64,000 bases of DNA from Medicago truncatula (GCF_003473485.1 NC_053044.1:29950091-30014090), one strand, 5' to 3'; positions 22,663-34,395 are shown, counted from the first letter of the stretch. Made by a program: numbers and translations. The notes: a model not told the origin generated them from the sequence alone.

Positions 22663-25065
22663 TCAAGAATCATGTTGATGACTTTGGAGCCTCTCAACAA
22701 CTTGACTCATGGTGGGTCTAACATCTTTCTCTTTCTCTACACAATCCAAAGCCACCACTGCCAAGGTCTTCAATTGAACAATGTCATAATTTAATCCCAA
22801 TGCAGGGTCAACTATTTGTTCAATCCAACATCCCACTTCTGATTCTTTCCTTCTTTTCTCTTTAATCCATGTTACTAACCTCTCATTATGTGACACTATT
22901 CCATCATCTGTGATTTCGATACAGGTCGTTGGACTCTTTCCGGTAATCATCTCCAACACCACAATTCCATAACTATAAACATCTACCTTGGAAGTGATTG
23001 GCAAGTTGAAAATCCATTCAGGTGCCATGTAACCTCTTGTTCCTCTCATCCTTGAGAAACTTGAATTATTAAGATTGTTCCTATGTAATAGCTTAGACAA
23101 CCCAAAATCTACTATTTTGGGTCGGTAATCAGAGTCAATAAGTATGTTTTGAGGCTTTATATCACAATGCAAAATCCACTCCAAACATTCTTCATGTAAA
23201 TATGCAAGAGCCTTTGCGGTTCCTAGAGCAATGTTATACCTCTTACCCCAATCAAGTGCATTTGATGAGAGGTTTTCAGCTAAAGAACCCTTTTCTACGA
23301 ACTCTAAAACCAACAATCTGTGTTTTCCGGCTAAACAATACCCCAACATGCCAATTAAGTTCATATGGTTGAGCATTCCAATTATGTTCACTTCCGCAAG
23401 GAATTCTCTTTCACCTTGGTTTGCTTCGTGTAGTCGTTTTATAGCCACAACCCTATTATCAGATAATAAACCTTTATATACAGTTCCTCCAGCACCCTTT
23501 CCAATCTCTTGACTGAAACCTTTTGTTGCTTGTTTCAATTCAGAGTAACTGAATTCCCGAAATCCAGGGGCTATTGCAAGAATGTAGCCTTGTTTATTTG
23601 TAGCGGAGTGCTTCCTATTCTTAAATAAGAAGCACCCCGCAATAAAGAAGCACAATACCTCAATTACTCCCAAGCAAGTCGCAAACCAAAGCAAAAAATT
23701 AAGTGATCCATTTTTTTTGCCTTTGATGTATGATCTTTTTAGTTGCTGTACTCCAGTATTTCTCGAACAAACCAAGCTTCCATTTTGTATATCATTCTCA
23801 TTGTAAAAAGCATGTTTTCTTTTTGGCAATCGCAAAAAGATGGATCCTCGAAATTCCGGAGAACTAAAGCCGTTTTGTAATTGTCTCTTTGGATAGCAAT
23901 AAGATATACCCTGATCCCTCACCAAGCGATATTGGAAGGCTACACATTGGCACATTCGTAAGCAGAAATGCTTACATTGTTTATAAGTGTAATTTGCTTT
24001 GAACTGATAATCATATCCATAAAACTCAACATGGGGTAAACGTTGGAAGTAAGTCTCTAACTTTGTTTTGTTATTGCATGAAAGTTGGAAGTTTGGTTTG
24101 CACCCCTGAGACCAATTTTGATTATCGATCCTGCTATAACCGGGAACACACAAACACTTTCTACCAGTTCTTGGATTATTAATGCAAACACTATTAGGTC
24201 CACAAATTCCATGTATTTTGAAAGGTTGTTGGTGGAATTGCCCTGAAATCGACCACTTCTCTTGTCCATGTTTTCGACTATAAGAACGAACGTTACCATC
24301 AAAATCAATGGTCAATCTTCGTTGGAGCGATGTCCCATAATCACTTGTCTTTAAAGTAAAACCATCGGAAGAAATAAAGTTCCCCAAAACATCTAGTTTT
24401 GCAACCCTGCTATTGTTATACGATGATCTCCTAGCTTCCCAACTGTGGAGCCAAGGATCTGGCCAGTAAATACTAGAAACTTGAGGGCCATCATAGAGAA
24501 GACTTAAAAGATTATCATTGTTGAAAAGAAGCTTATAGAACCCTGATGAATATACGTTGTCACTTTTCGAGGAAACAAGTTTCATGTACCTTGTGAAACT
24601 TTGATCAGGAAGGAGGGTATCTGTTGGAAAATCAAAGCTTCGCCACAAAATGAAACCATTTGTTTTGCGTTCTCGGAGAACAAGGTTTCCTATGTCGTAT
24701 AAAAACAACTCAAGTGGTTTGGATGAGTTAGTATTTGTGGACCATACATTGGAATGTCCTGCATCGGTTAAGACGAGGTTGCCGGTTTTGAGAAGGGAAA
24801 GTGTTGAGCGTTTTCCGTTAACTGGTTGGTCACGATTTGCCATCCAAACAACAGTAGCGTTGTTTAGATTTTTGTGTATTTGAGTGAACCATATGGCAAA
24901 GGAATAAGCATTTTCACCGACGGAATAAAAGCCTGCGGTAAATGTACCTTTGGGTGACATTATAATGTCTTGTTCGGGTTTTTCCACTGAGAGGGAGAAT
25001 GATGATGAATGTTGAAAATGGAAGAACAAGATGAGAAAAGTGAAGAAGTTTAGTGAAGAGGCCAT
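22663..25065 (-). CDS. Receptor kinase A: G-type lectin S-receptor-like Ser/Thr kinase (ZmPK1-like)
   Basis: Intronless, 800 residues. Order: signal peptide (about 1-24), bulb-type lectin domain (about 30-150), S-locus glycoprotein region, EGF-like Cys cluster (CGPNSVCINN... about 288-322), PAN/apple-like Cys region (about 330-412), one transmembrane helix (about 455-481) and a cytosolic kinase (about 505-795). Kinase motifs are complete: glycine loop GKGAGGTVYKG (522), VAIK Lys543, HCDIKPQN with D635, DFG 653, APE 681. The Cys before the catalytic Asp makes it a non-RD kinase, a class often tied to immune receptors. Expected at the plasma membrane; ligand unknown. It lies head to head with B, about 11.3 kb away, with shared upstream DNA. 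A TATA candidate (CTATATTTATATG, minus strand) lies about 45 bases before the ATG. Confidence 0.95.
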   Translation of the reverse strand: MASSLNFFTFLILFFHFQHSSSFSLSVEKPEQDIIMSPKGTFTAGFYSVGENAYSFAIWFTQIHKNLNNATVVWMANRDQPVNGKRSTLSLLKTGNLVLTDAGHSNVWSTNTNSSKPLELFLYDIGNLVLRERKTNGFILWRSFDFPTDTLLPDQSFTRYMKLVSSKSDNVYSSGFYKLLFNNDNLLSLLYDGPQVSSIYWPDPWLHSWEARRSSYNNSRVAKLDVLGNFISSDGFTLKTSDYGTSLQRRLTIDFDGNVRSYSRKHGQEKWSISGQFHQQPFKIHGICGPNSVCINNPRTGRKCLCVPGYSRIDNQNWSQGCKPNFQLSCNNKTKLETYFQRLPHVEFYGYDYQFKANYTYKQCKHFCLRMCQCVAFQYRLVRDQGISYCYPKRQLQNGFSSPEFRGSIFLRLPKRKHAFYNENDIQNGSLVCSRNTGVQQLKRSYIKGKKNGSLNFLLWFATCLGVIEVLCFFIAGCFLFKNRKHSATNKQGYILAIAPGFREFSYSELKQATKGFSQEIGKGAGGTVYKGLLSDNRVVAIKRLHEANQGEREFLAEVNIIGMLNHMNLIGMLGYCLAGKHRLLVLEFVEKGSLAENLSSNALDWGKRYNIALGTAKALAYLHEECLEWILHCDIKPQNILIDSDYRPKIVDFGLSKLLHRNNLNNSSFSRMRGTRGYMAPEWIFNLPITSKVDVYSYGIVVLEMITGKSPTTCIEITDDGIVSHNERLVTWIKEKRRKESEVGCWIEQIVDPALGLNYDIVQLKTLAVVALDCVEKEKDVRPTMSQVVERLQSHQHDS

Positions 25066-25892
25066 TGGTATTATGCTATGTTGTTATGTTTTCTTATTGG
25101 GATCATATAAATATAGTATGGTCATGTAGAAAGTATGCGCATAAAAACAAGTATCGGTGACTGACTTTAGAACCTTGGTTCCCATGGGATGACCGTAATC
25201 GTTATTGACCCAACCTTTTATTCTTGCTGGAATGAAATTAATTAAGCTTCTGAATAATTGTTTGTAACATGTACTCTTCTCGGATTAGACTGTCCAAGTG
25301 TCGGACACTGAATTATGTGATTTTTTCAAATGAACGGAGATAATATTTCATAGTTTATAAGCGAAGATAATACTCACTTAATCGGTTTTTATGTTCAACC
25401 ACAAATTATAAAATCATGTACATTTTCTGCAGGTAAATTCCACCACCGGTTCATTTATTTCTTCGTAAAGTTCACGTGTTGTTCAACTTTTCCTCACTGT
25501 TGGAATATGATGTGTCGTGTAGGAGTGACATGAATAGTGGAACTTCCTCTTTCTACGAATTTTCTATTCCCAATCCGGGTCTTTTGCTTGGACAATTCTC
25601 CCCTCAATGTCTCCATCTCATTGAATAAATGGTGAAGTTAATAACAAATTATTCAATGAAGCAACAATATTAAAAAAAAAAAGTAATCAATAAAATTTTT
25701 ATTTTAGTTTGCAGGTACTCTCTCCGTCCTAAAATGATTGATCTTGTTTGATTTTTTTTTTTAAAGGAATAAGCTTATAGCTTTCCATTATTGATCAAAG
25801 TAGAAATACAATGTGGAATGTTGCGATAAATATGGAAACTAGTATTATATGGTGCTTCTTTATCTAGACTATGGGCAACACCATTGGCTTGT
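25066..25892. repeat. Left palindrome arm: DNA upstream of kinase A shared with kinase B
   Basis: Reading outwards from the A start codon, this DNA matches in reverse complement the DNA upstream of B (35857-36358) and then 30020-30197, where the B arm was split by an LTR element. Shared landmarks are CATGGGATGACCGTAATCG, GGACGGAGAGAGTACC, CTTTGATCAATAATG and GACTATGGGCAACACCATTG. Homology ends at 25892. A has about 153 extra bases (25214-25366) absent from B. The stretch includes the promoter of A and, from 25775, the tail of a LINE RNase H relic. Confidence 0.75.
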
Positions 25893-26226
25893 CTCCTAAT
25901 GAACTTTACATCCGAGTTCGTTAGATCAGTTTCCAATAAGTGTCTACAATCATTTATTATTGCCATGAAATCAGAGACATTGTCCTTCCCATAAACGTTG
26001 TCTCTCACTACTTTAAAGTCTGTCTCGAAATCCATGTTTGAGTTCTTTTACCCACTACAATGCAGATAAATGACCTAGAGCTTCACCCATGTCAACATCA
26101 AGTATGGGAGTGATCCATGCAGTTTTTGCTATAAAAAATTTCCTTCTGAATCTTGAATACAAACTTCAATTCCAGTTATGTTGAGGGAATTGGAGCAAGA
26201 TGCATCAACATTGCATTTAAATCTCC
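25775..26226 (-). pseudogene. LINE-type RNase H (RVT_3) relic, split by a solo LTR
   Basis: The minus strand encodes FKCNVDASCSNSLNITGIEV followed, across frameshifts and stops, by an AKTAWITPILDVDMGEALG stretch, then VKFIRRQANGVAHSLDKEA and a C-terminal HIYRNIPHCISTLI. This is the RNase H domain carried by plant LINEs and by their degraded copies. The missing N-terminal part (VKWTKPVEG) lies at about 29815-29845 on the same strand, on the far side of the LTR inserted at the TCTCC target. There are at least two frameshifts, so it is non-functional. Confidence 0.75.
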
Positions 26227-29200
26227 TGTTATCATGGTTTTTGGGTACCAAGCCATTAATTGGACTTGAACCTTTTGACCGTTGATATCTCTCTTTTTTC
26301 TTGGGAAAGGTAAAAGGAGAAAAACCCTTGAGTTTCCGGATTCGGGGGTCGTTTTCGCTACGGGAAGGTGTTAGGCACTCGGAGCGATTATGGTATTCCA
26401 TAAGAACCGCTTTCCTAAGTTTATTTCTACGCTTTAGTTTTATTGCCTATTTGTAAAAAAGGAAAGTATGATTAGTGAAGAATGGGGGTGAGAAGAAGTA
26501 GAATTTGATTTTATTTCGGCTTGGAGGAGTTTTGGCTCCTTGCCTACGTACCTTTTTAAGGGATCAAAACCGTTCGTAGTTCTTTCTAAAAAAATGGTTT
26601 TTGTTTTTGTTGGTTGATTTTAAGTTTGAAAAGAGATTTTGAAGAATAGAGATAAGAGGCCTCAAAGGCATGAGATTTGGAAAAAAAAATGAGGTGGAAT
26701 TAGCTTTTTCAAAATGAAGTCCAAGTATAGTTAAGATTTATTAGAAATTTTACTTAAGAAAATAAAAGGGAAATAAGGAGTTTTGACTCCTATTTTATTT
26801 TTTGCAAAAATGTTTTCAAGTGAGGTTATTTGCATATTTTGGAAAAAGTTGGATTTTCTCTAAGTGTTCAAACCTAAGCATTCGTCTAACCATGCAATCC
26901 TGGCCGTATATCTACACATGCAATCCTAGTCATACATCTAGGGTGAGTGTGTGCGTGCCGGTGCGTCATAGTGTCCATAGTCCATATTACAAAAATTGCC
27001 TAAATACATTCTATGGTCCCTTTGCCAAGCTACAAACCAATGATAACAAATTACATCACCAAATGAATTAAAACTTGCAAAAATAAATGCTAAGCTAAAG
27101 AAAGTGGAGGAGGTAGTGAAATGCTATGAAATGTATGACACATGAGATGAAATAGTTAGTAAAATGAAGCATAGAATAAAAGAAGTACACAAAAAAAATA
27201 TTAAGAGGAAAGACATAAAAGAGACTAATAAAGCGACGAAATGTGCATGAAAGTGGCCCTAACACTCTAGCATGTGTATGACCTATGATCCCTTCATTAT
27301 GGCAAATTTTTAGAGGTCTTGCTTTGTGCCATAAGGTGAGAATTAATAGGACATATTCAAGCTAAAACTCATGACACATTTTCAAGACATTTTGCACCTT
27401 ATTTATTATTAAAACACATACTAATTGCAAGGCAAGAAGAAAAATGAAATTCATATTCACAAGCAGCAAGCCACACATAGGATCAGCAACAAATTTATCA
27501 TAAAATTGCATTCCAAAAGTTCAAATCACATGTCAACAATTCATGAGGGATATGCTACTAAAAAATGCACAAGTTTATGTCTAAACACACTTATTTAAAC
27601 AAGAAATATCACATGCCCTTTTTTATCATATTAAAACCATTGAGAAATAGAAAAAAGACATGAAAAAACATCAAGAAACATGTGATAATCTTTGGAGATT
27701 TTTTAGAGAAAAATTAAGCATGCAGGGGTTCAAACAGCAAAGAAAAATGGTGCAAATAGCAGAAAATAAACAAAAACGTAAAAAGAAACCTAAGCCCAAC
27801 CCAAAGCCCAAAACTACAAGGTCCGGATGCACAGGAGCCACACGATTGATCCAGGATCCTGAAACCCTAGATCAAACGGCCAGGAATCAAAGGGGAATGG
27901 ACCGGTTCTGAACCGGTCCGGTTCACTGGCTATATAAAGGGACTGGCACCGGTTTTTTTTCATTTGGTTACTCTCATTCTCTCTCTAACTCTTCTCTCTT
28001 CTCTTACCTCTCTCTAACCTCGCCGTCGGCGAGGATGAAGCTACGGCGGAGACCTTGAAGGTCCGCCGGAAACTTCATCTTCTCCGGTGAGTTCATGCAG
28101 TTTCCGGTGACCTAATTTTCCAGATTTCAAAGATTCTTACTTCTTTTGATTCGTCCTTTAACCCTAAACACGAATCCAGCAACCATTTTTTCAAATACAG
28201 CTTGAAACGACATAGATCTTGGAAAAAACTTTATACGGTTTTGAAATGTTTTTTTTGATTTTTGAACAAAAACGCTTAGATCTTTAAAGATCTACATCGT
28301 TTCGTCGTCTGATCACTTTTCTGGTACTCGTTCTTGCTTTCAAAACTTAGATCCTTATGGATCTAGGTTTCGTGCTTACGGTTACGGTTTTCTTTGAACT
28401 CTGGAAATTTTTTTGATATGCTTTGCTTGCGTGATTTTTTACAGGTTTAAACTATGATTAACACTTTTTGAGAGAGGAAATGAGTTTTACCTGAAGTTTT
28501 GGCTGAAACTTTTAATGGAGGAAAATCTTTGGAAAAAAACTTGAATGTTCTTGATGATTTTGATTCTTCTGCTTGCTTTTGGACCGAAAATAAATCGGTT
28601 TACCGGTTTCAGCTTTGCTTCTTTTCTTCTTCTTCTCAAACTCTCAAATCCTTCGTGATCAGTGCTGGAGTTCGCCAATGGCGAATTCTCACTTTGAATT
28701 GCGAAGGAAATCAATTCGGTGATGAAGATTTGATGCAGAATCTCTGAGAATTGTGAGGAATCTTGATGATTCTGCACTGATTTGTGGTTCTTTTGTTGAT
28801 TTGTAATGGTTCTGGTTGATTTGAGTTGATTTGGGATTGGTTCAGAAACGGTTAGGGTTTGAATGTTCTTGGTGTTCTTGAGAAATTTTGAGAGATTTTC
28901 TGTTTTGATTCAATAGCTCCGAGAGAGAGAATTGGATTTGTGTTTATGAGTTGGCGTGTAATTAATGGCTCTGCGTGGCACTGTACACCTTTTATAGCTT
29001 GACATGTATGCTTCTGAACCAATGAGAAAAGGACACCTGGACTTGAAAAAAAAAAAAAGACACGGCTTTGGCAAATTTGGCTTCTGGACCTTTCTGCAAA
29101 AACAAAGAATTTGAGGACTAAACTGCAAAATTGACTAAAAAGGCCTGAAATGAAATTAAAAAAACTGTTTGGACAAAATGCAATTTTGGGACCTCAATTG

Positions 29201-29809
29201 AGGGACCAAAATACAATTAAAAATAAAATTGAGTAAAAAACATAATTTGACCAAACGTAAAGCGAAACAAAAAATAAAATTGACAAAACGGACTAGAACG
29301 AACCAATGGCTTAAATGAGGTACTTCAAAGTATCCTCTCTATGCCAAAATTTTGTGTGAAATGACCAAAATGCCCCTAGGGCTAAAAATGACCTAAACAG
29401 ATTCAAATTGACTTGACACTGACTCAGATGCAAGTTTGAAATGAGTTTAATAAGGTTTACTGATAAAATGTTTTAAAAAACAATCTGAAAAGACTCGGAG
29501 ACAGTCACAAGGATGAAAATGGGTCCCACTGCAGGAAATGACCAAAATACCCTTCTGTATGACTTTTTGCAAATTTTGAAATAAATTTGTAGGAAAAACA
29601 ATGTAATGATTCAGAGACACTTGTGAATGACTTATAAGACAAGTAAAGACATTTCAAAAGGTTTTATGCAAGAAAAACATAGATGAAATTGTGGTTGAAA
29701 ATACTGCGAGGCAGAGACAATTTGAACTGTACAGTTGAAATTTAATAATTGACAAAGTTTGAAATGAAATTGGGCCCAGTACTTTTAGGTCCAAAAACAG
29801 GGTATAACA
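26227..29809 (-). mobile_element. Solo LTR copy 1 (3.58 kb), TG...CA ends, TSD TCTCC
   Basis: It begins TGTTATCATGG on the + strand and ends GGTATAACA, so read on the minus strand it starts TGTTATACCCTG. It is flanked by TCTCC at 26222-26226 and 29810-29814, and the two flanks rejoin an RNase H relic in register. No internal gag/pol is present, so this is a solo LTR. A close relative lies in opposite orientation at 30868-34395. A TATA box on the minus (sense) strand (CTATAAAAGG, near 28990) is the likely retroelement promoter. A second TATA on the + strand (CTATATAAAGG near 27931), followed by a CT-rich leader, points the other way. LTRs this long occur in legume Ogre/Tat-type elements, but the family is an inference. 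Confidence 0.82.
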
Positions 29810-29860
29810 TCTCCCTTCTACTGGTTTTGTCCATTTCACATTCTCACTTTGCATACTATT
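29810..29860 (-). pseudogene. N-terminal piece of the split RNase H relic
   Basis: The minus strand reads ENVKWTKPVEG up to the TCTCC target site and continues, across the solo LTR, at 26226 with FKCNVDAS. It demonstrates the pre-insertion continuity of the LINE RNase H relic. Confidence 0.65.
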
Positions 29861-29932
29861 TGGAGGGCACCAGTTTCACACTTCTTTTGCATTCTTTCGA
29901 CTGTTAAAAAAAAACTCGACTCAGTCAACAAT

Positions 29933-30013
29933 TTGTTGTATTGTTTCCACAACATTGTTCCACACTTCCATATTCAACATTGTTTAAACAATGTTGTGGA
30001 AACAATACAACAA
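29933..30013. repeat. Perfect 27-bp inverted repeat (hairpin) at the palindrome junction
   Basis: Arm 1 at 29933-29959 (starts TTGTTGTATTGTTTCC) is the exact complement of arm 2 at 29987-30013 (ends GGAAACAATACAACAA). They are separated by 27 bases that contain a further short palindrome (CATTGTTTAAACAATG). A third copy of CAATGTTGTG follows at 30011-30020, where homology between the A and B arms stops. Confidence 0.85.
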
Positions 30014-30019
30014 TGTTGT

Positions 30020-30197
30020 GACAAATCAATGGTGTTGCCCATAGTCTAGTTAAGGAAACACCATATAATGCTAGTTTTCATATTTATCACAATATTCTAC
30101 ATTATATTTCTGCTTTGATCAATAATGAGAAGCAATAAGCTTATTTCTTAAAAAAAAAATCAAACAAGATGAATCATTTTAGGACGGAGAGAGTACC
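30020..30197. repeat. Inner piece of the right palindrome arm (RNase H tail, plus strand)
   Basis: Reverse-complement match to 25720-25892. On the + strand it encodes the mirrored RNase H tail (KETPYNASFHIYHNILHYI), then GATCAATAATG, the A-rich stretch and GGACGGAGAGAGTACC. At 30198 it is interrupted by an LTR-type element; the arm resumes at 35852. Confidence 0.72.
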
Positions 30198-30867
30198 TGT
30201 AACACCCCATTTTCCCAACTTAAAAATTTCAAACAATAATCAGAGTAAAACATCACATAAACGGGATATCACACTTCTTAAAAATCTTAAATAGATAAAT
30301 AATAATTTATCCTTCAGCATAAATCATCAACGTAATAGCAGCGGAATTAATTCAACATCATAAAAAATCTTGGCACGCAGGCCTCATCAAAACACCTCAT
30401 AAAATCAGTTCAAACAACTTAATCATAATTCAATAAGTCAATATGTAAAGGAATAGAAGCATGCAATCAAAAACCTCATCCTGTTACATATCAGAGCAAC
30501 CTAAGACTCAGTGAGGAAAGGCCACTCACGACAGCAAACACAACAACCTACTCTGGATCACCTGCAAGTTACTCATACGAAGAGCAACATTTCCAAGCAG
30601 AAGGGATGAGATTTCACAAAACAATAATATTAAGCATATAATTCAACAATTATATTTAACAACATAAACACATCTTATTATTCATCATAGATAATAATAT
30701 ATCATAAATCACTTCGTTAACAATTCATATAAGTAATCACAACTTCACATCTTATCATCATCGACTCAACAAATGCAACTATGCAACTTAGACCTCTTAT
30801 ATGCATGTGGTACCAATACAGGGCATCAAGCCCCCATCGCTATTTGAGTATTAATATACTTCCAGGG

Positions 30868-33800
30868 TGTTATACCCTGTTTTTGGACCTAAAAAATACT
30901 GGGTCCAATTTCATTTCAAACTTTGTCAATTATCGAATTTCAACTGCACAGTTCAAATTGTCTCTGCTTCGCAGTATTTTCAATCACAATTCCACCTATG
31001 TTTTTCTTGCATAAAACCTTTCGAAATGTCTTTACTTGTCTTGTAAGTCATTCAAAAGTGTCTCTGAATCATTACGTTGCTTTTTCTACAGTTTATTTCA
31101 AAATTTGCAAAAAAAGTCATACAGAAGGGTATTTTGGTCATTTCCGGCAGTGGGACCCATTTTCATCCTTGTGACTGTCTCTGAGTCTTTTCAGATTGAT
31201 TTTTTAACATTTCATCAGTAAACCTTGTTAAATTCATTTCAAACTTGCATCTGAGTCAGTGTCAAGTCAATTTGAATCTGTTTAGGTCATTTTTAGCCCT
31301 AGGGGCATTTTGGTCATTTCACACAAAATTTTGGCATAGAGAGGTTACTTTGAAGTACCTCATTTAAACCATTGGTTCGTTTTAGTCCGTTTTGTCAATT
31401 TTATTTTTTTGTTTCGCTTTACGTTTTGTCAGGTTACCAATTTTATTTCAATTTTATTTTTATTTTTGCATTTTGGTCCTCAAAGAGGTCCAAAGTTGCT
31501 TTTCAGTCCAGAACTTTTTTTAAAATTACATTTTAGTCCAAAATATTTGAAAATTCCATTTCAGTCCTTTTTATTATTATTGCAGTTTAGTCCTTTTATT
31601 TTTCCTTTTTGCAGCAAGGTCCTTAAGTCCAAGACAGGTGTCATTTTCTCATTGGTTCAGAAGCACACATGGCAGCCTATAAAAGGCGCATTTACTGTAC
31701 AAGTCAGGATCAGATACATTAATCACATGCCAACTCATAAACACAAATCCAATTCTCTCTCTCTCAGCAATTGAATCAAAACAGAAAATTTCCCCAGAAT
31801 TCCTCAAGAACACCAAGAACACAAAACCCTAACCGTTTCCAGAAACTCCAAAGTTCATCAGAAATCAACGAATTTCACATCAATCCTCAGAGATTCGTGT
31901 GAATCTTCATCACTGGATTGGAGATTCTCCTACAATTCTAAGTGCGAGCTCACATTGAAGCAAGCTCAAGCACTGATCACAGGGATTCTCTCACGCAGAT
32001 CTAAGAAGCAAGAAGCAAGCTCAAGCACGTAATCACAGAGAGAGAAGTAGAGAAAGAATCGGAGAAGATGAAGAAACAGAACCGGTAAACCGATTTATTT
32101 TCGGTCCAGAGAAAATCAAAGATTCGTCAAGAATATTCAAGTTTTCCGAAGATTTTCTCTATCAGAAGTTTCAACCAAAACTCAGGTAAAACTCATCTTT
32201 CTCTTTAAAAAGTTGTAATCACAGTTAAACCTGCAAACAGATCTAAAAAATTTCCAGAATCATCAAGATAAAATCGTAACCGTAAACACAAAACATAGAT
32301 CCATAAGGATCCAGGACTTGTAAGCAAGAATAAGCACCAGAGAAGTAATAAACAACGAAACGATGTAGATCCGTAAAGATCTAAGCATGCTCTTTCAAAA
32401 AAGATAAAAAAAATTAGTTTCAAAACCGTACAAAGTTTTTTCCGATCTACGTCGTTTCAAGATTTGTTTGTAAAAACCAGTGCCAAAATCATACTTAGAA
32501 TAAGGAGACGAATCAATTGATGTGAAAATTTTTAAGTTCTGGAAAATTAGGTCACCGGAGAGTTCATAGGCTCGCCGGAGAAGATGAAGTTTCCGGCGGA
32601 CCTTCAAGGTCTCCGCCGTTGCTTCATCCTCACCGGCGGTGAGTTTAGAGAGAGGCGAGAGAAGAGAAGTTTAGAGAGAGAAAGGGTTTGTAAAACTGAA
32701 AAAACCGGTGCTAGCGTGTTTATATAAGCAACTGAACCGGACCGGTTCAAGACCGGTCCAATCCCTTCAATCCTGAGCGTTGGATCTAGGGTTTCCCTCC
32801 CTGGATCAATCCAACGCTCCCTGTGCATCCGGATCCTGTGGTTTTGGGCTTGGGCTTTATTCTTTGTTTTTTCTACGTTTTTTGTTTTTTTTCTTGCTAT
32901 TTGCACTGTCTTTCTTGCTATCTGAACCTGTTGCTTGCTCACATTTTTTACAAAAAATTCCTAAAAAATCCTAGTTGTTTCTTGATATATTTTTGGTATT
33001 TCTATGGTGTTTTGCATGAAAAAAAAAAATTGTAAAATGGCATAATTAATTCCCATGTGTTTTCACATTTTTGGTATTATTTTGGTTATGTTTTTGTTCT
33101 TGACACTTTGATATGTGACATGAATAAATGATACACAATCTTGTGATGAATATGCCTCTGGTCATGTGCCTTTTTTGCTGTTTTTGGATATGATTTTGTA
33201 AATTTCTTGTTTTGCAAGCAACAAGTGTTTGTCTTAAGGAATAAAGTGTCAAATTCCTCTATGAATTTGGTGTGATACTTTGCTTGCATGTGTCTCTATT
33301 AATTTCATATCATGGCTTGAAACAAAATCTCTTTCAAAATTGCCATGATGTGAGAATTATGGGTCACAAGGTCATTTGGGTATCATATCAAATTTTTTTA
33401 GGTTCTTACCACTTTATTACTTTCTTTTTGCCATTCTTATGCAATTTCTTTTTGTTTATTTCCTACTATTTTGTGCTTTATGATTACTAACCATTTCATC
33501 TCATGTGCCATACATTTCATAGCATTTCACTATCTCCTCCACTTTCTTTAGCTTAGCATTTATTTTTGCAAGTTTTAATTCATTCGGTGATGTAATTTGT
33601 TATCATTGGTTTGTAGCTTGGCAAAGAGGCCATAGAATGTATTTAGGCAATTTTTGTAATATGGACTATGGACACTATGGCGCACCGGCACGCACACACT
33701 CACCCTAGATGTATGCCTAGGATTGCATGGTTAGATGAATGCTTAGGTTTAAACACTTAGAGAAAATCCAACTTTTTCCAAAAATATGCAAACAAACTCG

Positions 33801-34395
33801 CTTCAAATATTTTTCATAAAAATAGAGTCAAAACTCCAACCATTTTTCACCTTTTATTTTCTTAATAAAATTCTCAAATAAATCTAATTATTTAGACTTT
33901 TTGCAAAATCACTAAACAAACCCCCACTTTTTCATACTCTAATGCTCATGAAGCCTCTCAATCCCCTTCTTCAAAATCATTTTCAAAATTTAAAATCAAA
34001 CAATTAAAACAAAAAAAAACAACAAGTCTTTTTAGCAAGAACTACGCCGGTTTTGATCCCGTAAAACGGTACGTAGGCAAGGGACTTTAACCCCTCCAAG
34101 CCGAAATAAAAATTAAATTCTACTTCTTCTCACCCCCATTCTTCACTCAAATAAAACTTCTTTCAATAAGTAGGCAATAAAAATGAAAGCGTAGAAATAA
34201 ACTTAGGAGAACGGTTCTTATGGAATATCATAATCGCTCCGGGTGCCTAACACCTTCCCGTAGCGAAAATGACCCCCGAACTTAGAATCTAAGGGTTTTT
34301 TCTCAATTTTGCCCTTCCCAAGAAAAAAGAGAGATATCAACGGTCAAAAGGTTCAAGTCCAATTAATGGCTTGGCACCCAAAAACCATGATAACA
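30868..34395 (+). mobile_element. Solo LTR copy 2 (3.53 kb), TSD CAGGG, nested
   Basis: It starts TGTTATACCCTGTTTTTGG and ends CCATGATAACA, flanked by CAGGG at 30863-30867 and 34396-34400. It is homologous over its whole length to copy 1 but in opposite orientation. A TATA box CCTATAAAAGG at about 31676 on the + strand marks the probable U3/R border. An antisense TATA (TTATATAAAC, minus strand near 32728) is conserved with copy 1. No coding domain; ORFs inside are shadows. It interrupts a CAGGGCATCAAGCC repeat of the outer element. Confidence 0.82.

Noticed and set aside
27660-28777. ORFs after a TATA box and CT-rich leader that look like the start of a host gene
   Set aside because: They lie wholly inside a solo LTR with target duplications, and the same arrangement is mirrored in the second copy at 31.7-32.9 kb; no known protein domain.
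31409-33490. Series of 60-120 codon ORFs on both strands
   Set aside because: All are within solo LTR copy 2, hydrophobic or Ser/Lys-rich by composition, without homology that I recognise.
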